From Gemmobacter fulvus (GTDB lineage: Bacteria > Pseudomonadota > Alphaproteobacteria > Rhodobacterales > Rhodobacteraceae), in contig NZ_CP076361.1 in assembly GCF_018798885.1 (NCBI RefSeq), forward strand, positions 1,649,501 to 1,713,500: 64,000 nucleotides of DNA, written 5' to 3'. The notes beneath the pieces are model-generated. The model did no database searches. It worked only from the letters and a program-made list of their open reading frames with translations, and was not told the DNA's origin. The translations under genes and the position numbers were made by a program. Shown piece after piece: positions 1 through 10,522 of the stretch; positions within the stretch are counted from its first letter, which is position 1, and every line of letters begins with the position of its first letter.

Positions 1-1
1 G

Positions 2-478
2 CATCTGCGGCTCAAGGAACATCCCTCGGCCAAGACCCCGCTGACCCCGCTGCTGGCACCGCTGATGGCCTCGGGCCGCGTCGTGCTCGACAATGCCAGT
101 GACAGCTTTGCCCAGATCGCAGCCTCGCGCGGGGTCGTCACGCTCAATTCCTCGATGGGGTTGCAGGCGTTTTTCCATGACAGGCCGGTGATCACGCTGG
201 GCCGCGCCTTCTTTGCCTTGCCCGGTCTGGTTCAGGTGGCAGACAGCCAGACCGCGCTGGACAGCCTGTTCGCCGATCCCGCAGGGCTGCACTATGACGA
301 ACCGCTGCGCGCCGCCTTCCTGACCTGGCTTGACCGGGTCTATTACCCGCGTTTCAGCCATGCCGCAGGCCAGCCCGCAGCCTTCGACCGTGACGCATTC
401 GCCGCAAAGCTGGATCAAGCGCGCACCATAGCCCGGCTGCGCGCAGAAACCCTTCCCCCCCGCCCCCCTTTGCGGTAA
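2..478 (+). CDS. Capsule polysaccharide export/biosynthesis protein, C-terminal fragment
   Basis: The frame is open from base 2, so the gene begins upstream of the window and only the last ~158 residues are seen. The fragment starts with a K-E-H-P element and then has a T-L-N-S-S-M-G-L-Q-A block followed by R-P-V-I-T-L-G. This resembles the nucleotide-sugar binding half of the Capsule_synth family (KpsC/KpsS-like glycosyltransferases), in which the N-S-S-x-G-x-x-A-L signature is typical. Such proteins act at the cytoplasmic face of the inner membrane in surface polysaccharide assembly. A methionine at base 65 is internal to the homologous region and is not the start. The gene ends 37 bp before asd. 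The family call is fairly firm; the exact role is not. Confidence 0.7.
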   Translation, partial: HLRLKEHPSAKTPLTPLLAPLMASGRVVLDNASDSFAQIAASRGVVTLNSSMGLQAFFHDRPVITLGRAFFALPGLVQVADSQTALDSLFADPAGLHYDEPLRAAFLTWLDRVYYPRFSHAAGQPAAFDRDAFAAKLDQARTIARLRAETLPPRPPLR

Positions 479-515
479 GGGGCAGCGTCACTTTTGACAC
501 TTAGGAGGGTCCCCG

Positions 516-1538
516 ATGGGCTACAAAGTCGTCGTCGTTGGTGCCACGGGCAACGTGGGCCGCGAAATGCTGAACATCCTCGCCGAGCGCGAGTTTCCGG
601 TGGATGAGATCACTGCGCTCGCATCGCGCAATTCTCTGGGCACTGAAGTCAGCTTCGGGGACAAGACTCTCAAGACCAAAGACCTTGCCGATTTCGATTT
701 CACCGGCTGGGACATCGCCTTTTTCGCCGTTGGCTCCGAAGCGACCAAGACCTATGCGCCCAAGGCCGCAAGCCAGGGCTGCGTGGTGATCGACAATTCG
801 TCGCTCTACCGCTACGACCCTGATGTGCCGCTGGTCGTGCCCGAAGTGAACGCGGCGGCGGTCGATGGCTACAAAAAGAAGATGATCATCGCCAACCCCA
901 ACTGCTCCACCGCGCAGATGGTTGTGGCGCTGAAGCCGCTGCATGACCGCGCGCGCATCAAGCGGGTGGTCGTGGCCACCTATCAATCGGTGTCCGGCAC
1001 CGGCAAGGAAGCGATTGACGAGCTGTGGAACCAGACCAAGGGCATGTACGTCCCCGGTCAGGAAGTGGCCCCGAAGGTCTATCCGAAGCAGATCGCCTTC
1101 AACGTGATCCCGCATATCGACGTGTTCCTGGACGATGGCTCGACCAAGGAAGAATGGAAGATGGTCGCTGAGACGAAAAAGATCCTCGACAAGAACATCA
1201 AGTTGACCGCGACCTGCGTGCGCGTGCCGGTGTTCGTCGGCCATTCCGAAGCGATCAATATCGAGTTTGAAGAGCCGCTGGACTGGCAAGAGGCGCAGGA
1301 CATCCTGCGCGAAGCGCCGGGCATCCTCGTGGTCGACAAACGCGAGGCCGGTGGCTACATCACCCCGGTCGAATGTGTGGGCGAATATGCCACCTATATC
1401 AGCCGGATCCGGCAAGACAGCACCGTGGAAAACGGCATCTCGCTGTGGTGCGTGTCGGACAACCTGCGCAAGGGCGCGGCGCTGAACGCGGTGCAGATCG
1501 CCGAAGTTCTGGGCAACCGCTGCCTGAAAAAAGGCTGA
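516..1538 (+). CDS. asd: Aspartate-semialdehyde dehydrogenase
   Basis: NADPH-dependent reduction of aspartyl-4-phosphate to aspartate semialdehyde, the branch point to lysine/diaminopimelate, threonine and methionine. The 340-residue protein has the usual length. The N-terminal dinucleotide-binding loop G-A-T-G-N-V-G is at residues 9-15, and the active-site N-P-N-C-S-T block places the catalytic Cys at residue 130. The start is supported by AGGAGG at 503-508. The gene is followed directly by a strong bidirectional terminator and converges on hutD, so it is probably monocistronic. dapB, the other lysine-pathway gene here, lies 13 kb away. Confidence 0.96.
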   Translation: MGYKVVVVGATGNVGREMLNILAEREFPVDEITALASRNSLGTEVSFGDKTLKTKDLADFDFTGWDIAFFAVGSEATKTYAPKAASQGCVVIDNSSLYRYDPDVPLVVPEVNAAAVDGYKKKMIIANPNCSTAQMVVALKPLHDRARIKRVVVATYQSVSGTGKEAIDELWNQTKGMYVPGQEVAPKVYPKQIAFNVIPHIDVFLDDGSTKEEWKMVAETKKILDKNIKLTATCVRVPVFVGHSEAINIEFEEPLDWQEAQDILREAPGILVVDKREAGGYITPVECVGEYATYISRIRQDSTVENGISLWCVSDNLRKGAALNAVQIAEVLGNRCLKKG

Positions 1539-1557
1539 CGCCCCGCCATCTGACAGC

Positions 1558-1586
1558 AAAAAGCCCCGCTTTGCGGGGCTTTTTTT
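1558..1586. terminator. Bidirectional intrinsic terminator between asd and hutD
   Basis: Perfect 8-bp stem AGCCCCGC (1562-1569) / GCGGGGCT (1573-1580) with a 3-nt loop. Seven T follow on the plus strand and five A precede it, which gives a T run on the minus strand. It sits in the convergent gap between asd and hutD and can serve both. Confidence 0.9.
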
Positions 1587-1596
1587 CATGGGCGGT

Positions 1597-2085
1597 TCAA
1601 AACCCCAGCTGCACCGCGATGGAGAGGCCCGGTACCCGCAACTCCGCGTCGGAAATCCACAAATCGCCACTGTCCAGCGCCAGCAGGCAGACTCGCCCGC
1701 CTTGCGGGGCCGCCACCTTGCCCTGCCGCAACACCTGCACCTGCGGCGCAGGCAGACCGCGCGCCACCATCACGTTGAAATCCATCGACGGCGCGCTCAC
1801 CCGCTCGGCCCGGATCGGCACATCCCCCGGAAACGCCACCGGCAGCAGCGGATCACAGCGCAGAAGCAGCCCATCGCCGTGCAGATCAAAGCCCGGCCCG
1901 TCGATCACCGTCAGCACCCGTTCGATCCCCGGAAAGATCGAAAACGCGCCCGGTTCCACCACCGCCGCCATGGAGAGGCGCAGCCGCATCCCCTCGGGTC
2001 CGTCCTCGCGCAGCATTTCAACCGTCTGCCCCTTGCCATTGGCCCAAGGCATCACCCGATAATCGGCCCGTGTCAGATGGATCAT
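1597..2085 (-). CDS. HutD family protein
   Basis: A 162-residue protein beginning with M-I-H-L and containing the W-x-N-G-x-G-x-T segment near the N-terminus, which is characteristic of the HutD/Ves cupin family. These small bicupin proteins are linked to histidine utilisation in some bacteria, but their biochemical role is unsettled. No other hut genes are present here, so a histidine role is not supported by context. The start overlaps the rmuC stop by 4 nt (ATGA), so translation is probably coupled to rmuC. It is the last gene of the minus-strand mutL-rmuC-hutD block and ends at the shared terminator. Confidence 0.8.
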   Translation of the reverse strand: MIHLTRADYRVMPWANGKGQTVEMLREDGPEGMRLRLSMAAVVEPGAFSIFPGIERVLTVIDGPGFDLHGDGLLLRCDPLLPVAFPGDVPIRAERVSAPSMDFNVMVARGLPAPQVQVLRQGKVAAPQGGRVCLLALDSGDLWISDAELRVPGLSIAVQLGF

Positions 2086-3233
2086 TCCGCCGCCCCAATC
2101 ATTTGCGCCGTTTCGGGCGCGAGTTCCTCGAAATCAAAATTATCCAGACGCCGCGCCCGCTTGCCAGCCTTTTCGGACGAAATCTTGATCTCTTCGATAT
2201 CCTTGGCCGCCTGCCCGAAGTGCCGGTCCAGATTGCCCACCCGATCGCCCAGACGCTGCACATCCTTGTAAAGCTCGGCCAGTTCCCTGCGGATGGCCCC
2301 AGCCTGCTCGCGCATCCGCGCATCTTTCAGCACCGCCCGCATGGTGTTCAGCGTGGCCATGCAGGTGGTGGGCGAGACGATCCAGACCCGCGCGGTAAAG
2401 CCATCGCGGATCAGTTCGGGGAAATTGGCGTGTAACTCGGCATAGACGGCTTCCGACGGCAGGAACATCAGTGCCCCATCCGCCGTTTCGCCCTCCAGAA
2501 TGTATTTCTCTGAAATCGCCTTGATATGCGCCCGAACCGAGGTGCGCAGCAGCCGGGCCGCTGCCTCCATCTCGGCCGGGGTCTGCGCCCGGCGCAGCGC
2601 CTCATAGGCCTCCAGCGGGAATTTGCTGTCGATCACGATGGGCCCGGGCGGATTGGGCAGATGGATCAGGCAATCGGCGCGCTTGCCGTTGGAAAGCGTG
2701 GCCTGCATCGTATAGGCATCTGCGGGCAGTGCCTTCAGCACGATGTCGTGCAGCTGAATTTCGCCAAAGGCGCCACGCGTCTGTTTGTTCGACAGAATAT
2801 CCTGCAAGGACAAGACGTTGCCCGACAGTTTCTCGATATTGGCCTGCGCCTTGTCGATGGTTTCCAGCCGCTGATGCAGATCGCCAAGACTGCGCGCCGT
2901 GCGCACCGAATTGCCTTGCAGGCTTTCGCCCATCTGGCGCTGCACCTCGGCCAGACGCTGTTCCATCACCTGCAACATCGCGGTCTGGCTGACCGCCTGC
3001 GCCTCGGACACATGATGCAGGCCGCCGGCCAGCCGCTCTTGCCCGTCAGACAGCGATTGCACCCGCTGGCCCAGCCAGCCCATTTCGCGCAACAGCGGTT
3101 CGGTCGATTGCGCCGACCGGCCTGCCGCGCGCAATACCAGCAGCAGCAGGCCCAGCACTGCCAGCACCACCCCGGCAACGATCAGCACCAGCGGATCATT
3201 CCACGCAACCACCATATTCCCGATCCTGATCAT
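2082..3233 (-). CDS. rmuC: DNA recombination protein RmuC
   Basis: A 383-residue protein with one N-terminal transmembrane segment (about residues 15-35). A predicted coiled-coil stretch (about 45-150, rich in Gln/Glu/Leu) follows, then the conserved RmuC domain with the G-A-F-G-E-I-Q-L and D-S-K-F-P-L-E-A-Y motifs. RmuC family members limit inversion at short inverted repeats and are thought to have a nuclease-like fold. Here the protein is anchored with its domain probably in the cytoplasm. The gene overlaps mutL upstream and hutD downstream by 4 nt each, giving a tightly coupled operon with the mismatch-repair gene. Confidence 0.93.
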   Translation of the reverse strand: MIRIGNMVVAWNDPLVLIVAGVVLAVLGLLLLVLRAAGRSAQSTEPLLREMGWLGQRVQSLSDGQERLAGGLHHVSEAQAVSQTAMLQVMEQRLAEVQRQMGESLQGNSVRTARSLGDLHQRLETIDKAQANIEKLSGNVLSLQDILSNKQTRGAFGEIQLHDIVLKALPADAYTMQATLSNGKRADCLIHLPNPPGPIVIDSKFPLEAYEALRRAQTPAEMEAAARLLRTSVRAHIKAISEKYILEGETADGALMFLPSEAVYAELHANFPELIRDGFTARVWIVSPTTCMATLNTMRAVLKDARMREQAGAIRRELAELYKDVQRLGDRVGNLDRHFGQAAKDIEEIKISSEKAGKRARRLDNFDFEELAPETAQMIGAAE

Positions 3234-5077
3234 CTGCGCCCGAACAGCCGTTCAATATCGGCCAGTTGAAGTTCCACATAGGTCGGGCGGCCATGGTTGC
3301 ACTGGCCCGACAACGGCGTCGCCTCCATCTCGCGCAGTAGAGCGTTCATCTCTTCGGCGCGCATCTGGCGGCCCGAGCGGACCGAGCCATGGCAGGCCAT
3401 CCGGCTCAGCACCGCGTCGATCCGGCCTTTCAGCCGGTCCGATGTGCCCAGATTGGCCAGATCATCCACGATGTCGCGGATCAGCGCCGCTGCATCCACC
3501 CGGCCCAGAATCGCCGGGGTTTCACGCACGGCCACCGCGCCGCCGCCAAAGGCCTCGACCACCAGACCCAGCGCCGCCAGATCCTCGGCCACGTCCAGCA
3601 GCCGGGCCGCATCGGCCACCGACAGTTCGACAATCTCGGGGATCAGCAGCGCCTGTGCGGCAATGCCGCTGTCCGCCGCCTGCGCCTTCAGCCGTTCATA
3701 GACCAGCCGCTCATGCGCGGCGTGCTGGTCGACGATCACCATGCCCCGCGCCGTCTGCGCGATGATGTAGTTTTCATGCAACTGCGCCCGTGCCGCCCCC
3801 AGGGGCCGCGCAGTCAGATCCGGCTCGGCCGGGGCCACCGCCGCCACCCGCGCCGAGGGCGCTTCGGCAAAGCCGAAATCCTGCGGGGCCTGCGCCACAT
3901 AGGCGCGGGTCAGGCTGGTCTGGCTTGGCCGGTCCATCTGATAGATGCGCGAGGCGGGTGCTGCGGGTTCAGGCTGAAACGCCGCCAGCGTTTCAGCGGC
4001 CACCGTGCTGGAGGCGCGGTGCCCTGCCCCCGCCAGTGCCTGCCGCAGGCCCGACACGATCAGGCTGCGCGCCGTGCCCGGTTCACGGAACCGCACCTCA
4101 GATTTTGCCGGATGCACGTTCACATCCACCCGCTCGGGGTCGCAAACAAGGTTCAGCACCGCCGCCGGATGCCGGTCCCGGCTCAGCACATCCATATAGG
4201 CGGCGCGCAACGCCCCGAACAACATCTTGTCCAACACCGGGCGGCCATTCACGAACAGGAACTGCGCCACCGAGGATCCGCGCGAATAGGTCGGCAAGGC
4301 GGCATAACCGACCAGCGCCAGCCCCTCGCGCTCCAGATCAATGCGCAGCGCATTTTCCGCGAAATCCGCCCCGATCACGCGGGCCAGCCGCCCATGCAGC
4401 GCATCGAAGAAATCGCCGTTTTCCGGGTCAGCCCGGAACACAACGCGCCCCTCACCGCCGCCCGACACATCGCGCAGGGTAAAGCCGACATGCGGCTCCG
4501 CCATGGCCAGCCGTTTGACCACATCGGAAATCGCGCCCATCTCGGCCCGGTCCGAGCGCATGAATTTCAGCCGCGCGGGCGTCGCGTAGAACAGATCGCG
4601 CAGTTCGACCACGGTGCCGCGCGTCAGCGCCGCAGGCCGCACCGCACCCATGCGCCCGCCCTCTACCGCAAGGCTGACGCCCTCATGCCCTTCGGCGCGC
4701 GAGGTCAGGCTGAGCCGACCGACCGCGCCCAAAGACGGCAGCGCCTCGCCACGAAAGCCGAAGCTGCGGATGTTCAGCAGGTCTGACCCGTCGATCTTGG
4801 AAGTGGCGTGGCGGCTGAGCGCAAGCGGCAGATCCTCTGCCGTCATGCCGCAGCCATCATCGGTGACACGGATCAGCGTCTTGCCACCATCGGCATAGTC
4901 CACCGTGATCCGCCGCGCGCCCGCGTCCAGCGCGTTTTCCACCAATTCCTTCACGGCAGAGGCCGGACGTTCCACAACCTCACCCGCCGCGATGCGGTTG
5001 ATCGCGGCCTCGTCCAATTGTCGGATCACCGGACGCGCGCCGTCGGGCCGCGTTATCTTGGGGGTATCAAGCATCAT
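3230..5077 (-). CDS. mutL: DNA mismatch repair protein MutL
   Basis: A 615-residue protein of normal length. The N-terminal GHKL ATPase has N-R-I-A-A-G-E-V-V, the [11 protein letters not shown] Mg/ATP motif, D-D-G-C-G-M and R-G-E-A-L. The C-terminal dimerisation domain carries the metal-dependent endonuclease motif DQHA-x2-E-x4-E and a C-x-H-G-R-P element. It is therefore the nicking type expected in bacteria without MutH. It couples MutS mismatch recognition to strand incision. Two adjacent ATGs exist; the first (5077) follows a G-rich ribosome-binding site. It is first in the mutL-rmuC-hutD block. Confidence 0.96.
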   Translation of the reverse strand: MMLDTPKITRPDGARPVIRQLDEAAINRIAAGEVVERPASAVKELVENALDAGARRITVDYADGGKTLIRVTDDGCGMTAEDLPLALSRHATSKIDGSDLLNIRSFGFRGEALPSLGAVGRLSLTSRAEGHEGVSLAVEGGRMGAVRPAALTRGTVVELRDLFYATPARLKFMRSDRAEMGAISDVVKRLAMAEPHVGFTLRDVSGGGEGRVVFRADPENGDFFDALHGRLARVIGADFAENALRIDLEREGLALVGYAALPTYSRGSSVAQFLFVNGRPVLDKMLFGALRAAYMDVLSRDRHPAAVLNLVCDPERVDVNVHPAKSEVRFREPGTARSLIVSGLRQALAGAGHRASSTVAAETLAAFQPEPAAPASRIYQMDRPSQTSLTRAYVAQAPQDFGFAEAPSARVAAVAPAEPDLTARPLGAARAQLHENYIIAQTARGMVIVDQHAAHERLVYERLKAQAADSGIAAQALLIPEIVELSVADAARLLDVAEDLAALGLVVEAFGGGAVAVRETPAILGRVDAAALIRDIVDDLANLGTSDRLKGRIDAVLSRMACHGSVRSGRQMRAEEMNALLREMEATPLSGQCNHGRPTYVELQLADIERLFGRR

Positions 5078-5118
5078 GCCCCCACAGCTAGCATGGGGGC
5101 ACAGATTCGGCCACAGGC

Positions 5119-6423
5119 TTAGGGGCCGGTCACCACACCATCCGGCTGCCCCACCACCACGATGCGCAGGCCGTCCGGGCGCACCAGACGCTTCGCCACG
5201 CGGGCCACATCCGCCAGCGTCACCGCCTCGATCCGGGCGTTGCGTGTGGCCGGATAGTCGGTGCCAAGGCCCTGCATCTGCATCCCCACAAGGATATTGG
5301 CAATCGTGCCATTGCCATCAAACCGCAGCGGATAGGCGCCGGTCAGATAGGTCTTGGCGGCAGCGAGTTCATCGGCGGTGATGCCCTCAGCGGCTTTTGC
5401 CCATTCCGCGCGCAGAATCGTGATCGCCTCGGCGGCGGTGCGGTTGTCGGTGGCAAACTGGCCCATCATCAGATCGGCCTGATCGTAATCGGCCAGATAG
5501 GTGCCAACCCCATAGGTCAGGCCACGCTTTTCGCGCAGCTCGGTCATCAGGCGCGATGAAAACCGGCCGCCGCCCAGCACTTCGTTCAGGATGAAGGCCG
5601 CGAAATAGTCGGGGTCATCGCGGGGGATCCCCTCATGCCCGAACATCAGCACCGCTTGCGGGGTCGGAAAGTCCTGCACCGTCACGCCGCCGCTCAGCGC
5701 CACGGGTGCGGGGCCCGGCAAAGGGGCGCCCGTGGCGGGCAGCCCGCCCAGCAGATGATCCAGCAGCGCGCCCAGCTCCTCTGCAGTGATATCGCCCACC
5801 GCCGAGACATAGATGCGGTCGCGGGCCAGCGTGCCCTGATGTGCGGCCAGAATGTCATCTCGGGTCAGCGCCGTGACCGAATCGACCGTGCCATCCCCTG
5901 ACGACCCGTAGGGGTGATCGCCAAAGGCCAGCCGCGCGAAAGCATCGCCCGCAATCGTGCCTGGATCCTTCAGATTGGCCCGGATGTTGGACAGAACCTG
6001 CCCGCGCACCCGCTCCACCGCGTCGGCGTCAAAGCGCGGATGCGTCAGCGCAAGCCGCAGCAGTTCCGCTGCCTTCGCCCGGTTTTCGGTCAACATCCGC
6101 GCCGACACCGAAATGGCATCGGTCGAGGCGCTGAACTTGAACTCCGCCGCCAGCGCATCGCGGCTTTCGGCGAATTTCTGCGCCGACATTTCTGCCGCGC
6201 CCTCTTCGATCAGCGCCGTCATCAGATTGACCGCGCCGCGCTTGCCCGGCGCATCGGTGGCCGTGCCGCCCTGAAAGCGGATCTCCAGCGCGGTAAAGGG
6301 GATGCCGTGTTCCTCGACCAGCCAGGCCTTGATGCCCCCCGGCGAGGTCACCTCCTGAATGGCGATTTCGGCCCGGAGCGGCAGGGCGATCAGCGCGAAC
6401 AGCGCGAACAGACGCCAGATCAT
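5119..6423 (-). CDS. M16-family peptidase-like protein, non-catalytic subunit
   Basis: A 434-residue protein with a signal peptide (cleavage around L-R-A, residues 16-18) and two M16-like lobes, including the C-terminal [10 protein letters not shown] block typical of the family. The zinc-binding H-x-x-E-H motif is absent: the corresponding region reads K-R-G-A-V-N-L-M-T. It is therefore most likely the inactive partner of the catalytic M16 protein encoded directly upstream, with which it overlaps by 4 nt. Such pairs form heterodimeric or clam-shell periplasmic peptidases. Whether it degrades or processes a specific peptide cannot be told from sequence. Confidence 0.88.
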   Translation of the reverse strand: MIWRLFALFALIALPLRAEIAIQEVTSPGGIKAWLVEEHGIPFTALEIRFQGGTATDAPGKRGAVNLMTALIEEGAAEMSAQKFAESRDALAAEFKFSASTDAISVSARMLTENRAKAAELLRLALTHPRFDADAVERVRGQVLSNIRANLKDPGTIAGDAFARLAFGDHPYGSSGDGTVDSVTALTRDDILAAHQGTLARDRIYVSAVGDITAEELGALLDHLLGGLPATGAPLPGPAPVALSGGVTVQDFPTPQAVLMFGHEGIPRDDPDYFAAFILNEVLGGGRFSSRLMTELREKRGLTYGVGTYLADYDQADLMMGQFATDNRTAAEAITILRAEWAKAAEGITADELAAAKTYLTGAYPLRFDGNGTIANILVGMQMQGLGTDYPATRNARIEAVTLADVARVAKRLVRPDGLRIVVVGQPDGVVTGP

Positions 6424-7751
6424 TGGGTTTCCTCCGTCAGCAGCCAGCCGGTCACGGCGCGGCGGCGGTCCAGCACCTTGCGCGCGGCCTCCATCACCGC
6501 ATCCGGCGTCACCTGTTGCAGCGCATCCGGCCAGGACTGCACATCCTGAACGGTCAGGCCGGTGGTCAGCGCCTCGCCATACATCCGCGCCAGCCCGTCC
6601 ACATCATCCTTGGCATAGACCTGCGCCGCGCGCAGTTGCGTCTTGATCCGGTCAAACGCCGCCGGTTCGGGGCCGGTGGTCAGAAAATCGGCCAGAACCT
6701 TGTCCAATGCGGCCTCGGCCTCTTCCGGGCTCACCCCCGGCAGCGGCGACAGGCCCAGCCCGAAGGTGCCACTGTCCAGCCCACCGCCATCATAATAGGC
6801 ATAGGAATAGACGGCTTTCGGATCGTTGAATTGCAGCGCCTTGGCCAGCAGGCTGGTGGTGCTTGATCCGCCCAGCAATTCCGCCAGAACCGTCAGCGCC
6901 GCCGCTTCGCCCTGATCGCCGCTGCGACGGGCGGGCGCAAGATAGCTGCGCTGCATGAACGGCTCCGACACCCGCGCATCTGCCATGGTCAAACGACGCT
7001 CGGCCAACTGCGGCGGCTCCATCGGGCGCTTGCGGGGAGGCAGGTCGGCAGTGGGCGTGATCGGACCATAATGGGTCTGCGCCATCTCGCGCACCTTGGC
7101 CGGATCCACATCGCCCGCCACGATCAGCACGGCATTGTTGGGCGCATAGAAGGTTTTGTAGAAAGCTTCGGCCTCGGCCCGGCCCAGACCCTCGATCTCG
7201 TGCCGCCAGCCGATGATCGGGATGCCGTAGGGGTGATTGAGGTATTGCGCCGCGCGGGCCTGTTCGGAAAACAGCGCGCCGGGATCACTGTCGACCCGCT
7301 GATTGCGCTCTTCCAGAATCACGCCGCGTTCGGTCGCCACGACATCATCGGTCAGTTGGAGGTCGCGCATCCGCTCGGCCTCAAGCCCCATCATCAGATC
7401 GAGCCGGTCTGCCGCAACACGCTGAAAATAGGCGGTGTAATCCCAACTGGTAAAGGCGTTGTCATTGCCGCCCTGCGCCTCGACCGTGTCGGAAAACTCG
7501 CCCGCCGCCAGATCGTCGGTGGCCTTGAACATCAGATGTTCAAAGAAATGCGCGATGCCGGAATGGCCTGCGGGTTCATCGGCTGCGCCCACGCGATACC
7601 AGATCATCTGCACGGCCACAGGGGCGCGGTGATCCTCGATCACCACCACCTGCAAACCATTGTCCAGCGTGAAATCCGTCACAGTTTCGGCCAGCGCCCC
7701 GCCTGCCCCGCATACGGCCCAGACCAGACTACCCCACAAGAATTTACGCAT
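6420..7751 (-). CDS. M16-family zinc metallopeptidase, catalytic subunit
   Basis: Periplasmic peptidase of the pitrilysin/processing-peptidase family. The start at 7751 is chosen because GGAGG sits 5 nt upstream on the coding strand; the longer frame begins with an in-frame GTG inside that ribosome-binding site. The 443-residue product has a signal peptide ending near A-L-A (residues 19-21). The inverted zinc motif H-F-F-E-H is at residues 68-72, with a third ligand Glu at about 147, the spacing expected for H-x-x-E-H-x74-E. It overlaps the inactive M16 partner by 4 nt, which implies a coupled pair. It lies 75 nt downstream of the DUF3035 lipoprotein gene. Confidence 0.93.
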   Translation of the reverse strand: MRKFLWGSLVWAVCGAGGALAETVTDFTLDNGLQVVVIEDHRAPVAVQMIWYRVGAADEPAGHSGIAHFFEHLMFKATDDLAAGEFSDTVEAQGGNDNAFTSWDYTAYFQRVAADRLDLMMGLEAERMRDLQLTDDVVATERGVILEERNQRVDSDPGALFSEQARAAQYLNHPYGIPIIGWRHEIEGLGRAEAEAFYKTFYAPNNAVLIVAGDVDPAKVREMAQTHYGPITPTADLPPRKRPMEPPQLAERRLTMADARVSEPFMQRSYLAPARRSGDQGEAAALTVLAELLGGSSTTSLLAKALQFNDPKAVYSYAYYDGGGLDSGTFGLGLSPLPGVSPEEAEAALDKVLADFLTTGPEPAAFDRIKTQLRAAQVYAKDDVDGLARMYGEALTTGLTVQDVQSWPDALQQVTPDAVMEAARKVLDRRRAVTGWLLTEETQ

Positions 7752-7826
7752 CACCGCCTCCACCCGTGTCGCCCCATAGCTACGCGGTGGGGCGGCAGGG
7801 TCAAGCGGCGCTGACGGAGTGTTTAC

Positions 7827-8348
7827 TCACTCGCCCGACGCACGCGGCGGGGCAGATGGGGTGGCCACGCCCAGCCTGCGCCAGCGTGCCAGCTCGGCAT
7901 GCTGATCCAGCGACATCGGTGCATAGGCGCGGAAATAGACGTTCACGTTGAACACCCGTTCCAGCAAACGCCCGTCATTCTTGCGCCGGTATTCCAGATC
8001 TTCGGCCGCCAATTGGCCGCGGATCCCCGAGGCCACGCCCATCCGCGTTGCCTGTGCGACCAGCGCCGCATCATTGCTGCCCGCCCCCGGACGCCCGCCC
8101 AAGGCGACGATGGCGTCGGCCTCTGGCGTGGGGTCGGTGCGGTTGACACCGCCGGGCGTGGGCACAGGAAGCTGGGCCAGCGTTTCGGGCATTTCCAGCG
8201 GCTTGGGCGGCAGGATGGCAAATTCATCCGGGCCGTTGCCGGTGGATTGCAGGTTCATCAGCTCTGGCGCGGCATCGCTGCCACAGCCCGCCAGCGTCAG
8301 AGCAAGCGCTGTGGCTCCTGCCAGAATGGCCCCCCGTGCTGCCTGCAT
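7827..8348 (-). CDS. DUF3035 family lipoprotein
   Basis: A 173-residue protein with a hydrophobic N-terminus and the lipobox L-A-G-C (Cys22), so it is predicted to be processed by signal peptidase II and lipid-anchored. The rest is Pro-rich (P-P-K-P-L-E-M-P-E-T-L motif) and matches the DUF3035 family that sits beside lspA and M16 genes in Rhodobacterales. Function is unknown. A GGGAG ribosome-binding site precedes the ATG. It is encoded just after lspA, the enzyme that would process it, and before the M16 pair. That suggests a shared envelope role but does not prove one. Confidence 0.85.
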   Translation of the reverse strand: MQAARGAILAGATALALTLAGCGSDAAPELMNLQSTGNGPDEFAILPPKPLEMPETLAQLPVPTPGGVNRTDPTPEADAIVALGGRPGAGSNDAALVAQATRMGVASGIRGQLAAEDLEYRRKNDGRLLERVFNVNVYFRAYAPMSLDQHAELARWRRLGVATPSAPPRASGE

Positions 8349-8401
8349 CGTCTACTCCCGAAACTGCGTCCCATTGTCTTTAGCGCAAAGGCGCGGGCGC
8401 G

Positions 8402-8899
8402 TCACGGGGTCTTTCGGCGCTTGGTGGTTGCCGGCTTGTCGGTGCCGGTAAACAGCACAAGCCCCGCTGCCCCCGCGAAAATCGCAATATCCGCCACGTT
8501 GAACGCATAGGGGTTTTCAAAGCCGCAGCAGGACATGTTCAGAAAATCCGCGACGGCCCCATAGGCCACGCGGTCCACCACATTGCCCAGCGCCCCGCCG
8601 ATCAGCACGCCCGCCGAAGCCCGGGCCCAGGGGCCGTGCTTTGACCGCGCGGTCCAGCGCCAGACCCAGGCCACGATCACCAGCGACAGGGCGATCAGCA
8701 CCCAGCGCATGACCCCTGCGCTGCTGGCAAACAGCCCGAAATTCACACCCTGGTTCCACGCCATGCGGAAATTGAGCAAGGGCGGGATCACGTCGATCTC
8801 GCCCCGCTCGCGCAAGTTCAGCCCGAAAACCACAGCAAGTTTCGTGGCCTGATCGACCACGAAAATCACCAGCGCAATCAGTGCGACCCGTTTCATCAT
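8402..8899 (-). CDS. lspA: Signal peptidase II (lipoprotein signal peptidase)
   Basis: Inner-membrane aspartyl protease that removes signal peptides from diacylglyceryl-modified prolipoproteins. The 165-residue protein has four hydrophobic segments. The conserved G-A-L-G-N-V-V-D-R block carries Asp109 and the F-N-V-A-D block carries Asp137, together the catalytic dyad. The N-x-G-V-N-F-G segment of the family is also present. It starts at the purH stop with a 1-nt overlap (TGATG on the coding strand), so it is translated with purH. The C-terminal tail is basic (K-R-R-K). Confidence 0.95.
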   Translation of the reverse strand: MMKRVALIALVIFVVDQATKLAVVFGLNLRERGEIDVIPPLLNFRMAWNQGVNFGLFASSAGVMRWVLIALSLVIVAWVWRWTARSKHGPWARASAGVLIGGALGNVVDRVAYGAVADFLNMSCCGFENPYAFNVADIAIFAGAAGLVLFTGTDKPATTKRRKTP

Positions 8900-10506
8900 C
8901 AGTGCCGGAAATGCCGCTGGCCGGTGAACACCATCGCCAGCCCCGCCGCATCCGCCGCCGCGATCACCTCGTCATCGCGCATGGAGCCGCCGGGCTGAAT
9001 GATCGCGGTCGCCCCCGCCTCTGCCGCCGTGATCAGACCATCCGCAAAGGGGAAGAACGCATCGGATGCCACGACCGAGCCTTGGGTCAGCGGCCCCGGA
9101 AGGCCCATCGCCTCGGCCATGTCCTGCGCCTTGCGGGCAGCGATTCGCGTGCTGTCGACGCGGCTCATCTGGCCCGCGCCCACGCCGACGGTGGCCCCGT
9201 CCTTCACATAGATGATCGCGTTGGACTTGACGTGTTTCGCCACGGTCCAGGCAAACAGCAGATCACGCAATTCGGCCTCGGTCGGGGCGCGTTTGGTCAC
9301 GACCTTCAGGTCGGACAGCGCCACATGGCCATTGTCGCGGTCCTGCACCAGAAAGCCGCCCGCAACCTGCCGCCAGGCAAGGCCCTTGGCTTTCGGATCG
9401 GGCAGGCGGTCGGTGGTCAGCAGGCGCAGGTTCTTCTTGGCCGCAAACACCGCGCGCGCGGCCTGATCGGCGCCGGGAGCAATCACGACTTCGGTGAAGA
9501 TTTCCACGATCTTTTCGGCGGTCGGCCCGTCCAGCGGCTGATTGAGCGCGATGATCCCGCCAAAGGCCGAGGTGCGGTCGCAGTCAAAGGCGCGGGCATA
9601 GGCTTCGGCCAGCGTTGCGCCTTGCGCCACGCCACAGGGATTGGCGTGTTTGATGATGGCGCAGGCCGGGCCTTGCGCCGGATCGAATTCGGCCACCAGC
9701 TCGAACGCCGCGTCGGTATCGTTGATATTGTTGTAGGACAGCTCTTTGCCCTGCCATTGCCGCGCCGTGGCCACACCAGGGCGCAGCGTGCCATCGGTAT
9801 AGAAGGCAGCCTTCTGATGCGGGTTTTCGCCATAGCGCAGGGTCTGGGCCAGCGTGCCCGCAAAGGCGCGGCGGCGCGGGGCCTCATCCTTGATCGCGCC
9901 CGCCATCCAGGCGGAAACAGCGGCGTCATAGGCCGCCGTGCGCGAATAGGCGGTCAGCGCTAGCTTCTGCCGGAACCCGTAAGAGGTGGCCCCGCCATGC
10001 GCCTTCATCTCGGCCAGCAGCGCGTCGTAATCCTGCGGATCGGTGACGACATTCACAAACTTGTGGTTCTTCGATGCGGCGCGGATCATCGCCGGGCCGC
10101 CGATGTCGATATTCTCGATGCAATCGGCATAGGAGGCGCCGCGCGCCACGGTCTGTTCAAACGGGTAGAGGTTGACCACCAGCAGATCAATCGGCTCGAT
10201 CCCATGCGCGGCCATGGCGACCAGATGTTCATCATCGTCGCGCAGCGCCAGCAGACCGCCGTGCACCATCGGATGCAGGGTTTTCACCCGGCCATCCATC
10301 ATCTCGGGGAAGCCCGTCACCTCAGCCACATCGCGCACCTTCAGCCCGGCGGTGCGCAGTGTCTGCGCGGTGCCGCCGGTAGAGATCAGCTCCACCCCCA
10401 TCGCGGCCAGCGCACGGGCCAGATCCAACAGGCCTGTCTTGTCGGAAACCGACAACAACGCCCGCCCGATATGGACAAGGTTCACAGAGGCAGCGGGGTT
10501 GTGCAT
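8899..10506 (-). CDS. purH: Bifunctional AICAR transformylase/IMP cyclohydrolase
   Basis: Catalyses the last two steps of de novo IMP synthesis: formylation of AICAR with 10-formyl-THF, then ring closure. The 535-residue product has an N-terminal MGS-like cyclohydrolase domain (S-V-S-D-K-T-G near residues 19-25). The AICARFT domain follows, with Y-G-E-N-P-H-Q and the catalytic K-H-x-N-P-C-G motif. The start is placed at 10506 because a GGAGGG lies just upstream; the frame continues 16 codons further, into the intergenic gap and the heparinase gene. It overlaps lspA by 1 nt and follows the heparinase-like gene after 16 nt. Confidence 0.96.
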   Translation of the reverse strand: MHNPAASVNLVHIGRALLSVSDKTGLLDLARALAAMGVELISTGGTAQTLRTAGLKVRDVAEVTGFPEMMDGRVKTLHPMVHGGLLALRDDDEHLVAMAAHGIEPIDLLVVNLYPFEQTVARGASYADCIENIDIGGPAMIRAASKNHKFVNVVTDPQDYDALLAEMKAHGGATSYGFRQKLALTAYSRTAAYDAAVSAWMAGAIKDEAPRRRAFAGTLAQTLRYGENPHQKAAFYTDGTLRPGVATARQWQGKELSYNNINDTDAAFELVAEFDPAQGPACAIIKHANPCGVAQGATLAEAYARAFDCDRTSAFGGIIALNQPLDGPTAEKIVEIFTEVVIAPGADQAARAVFAAKKNLRLLTTDRLPDPKAKGLAWRQVAGGFLVQDRDNGHVALSDLKVVTKRAPTEAELRDLLFAWTVAKHVKSNAIIYVKDGATVGVGAGQMSRVDSTRIAARKAQDMAEAMGLPGPLTQGSVVASDAFFPFADGLITAAEAGATAIIQPGGSMRDDEVIAAADAAGLAMVFTGQRHFRH

Positions 10507-10513
10507 GGGCTTT

Positions 10514-10519
10514 CCCTCC
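10514..10519 (-). promoter_or_regulatory. Ribosome-binding site fixing the purH start
   Basis: GGAGGG on the minus strand, 7 nt before the ATG at 10506. It favours this start over the upstream in-frame methionine at 10554. Confidence 0.75.
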
Positions 10520-10522
10520 AGA

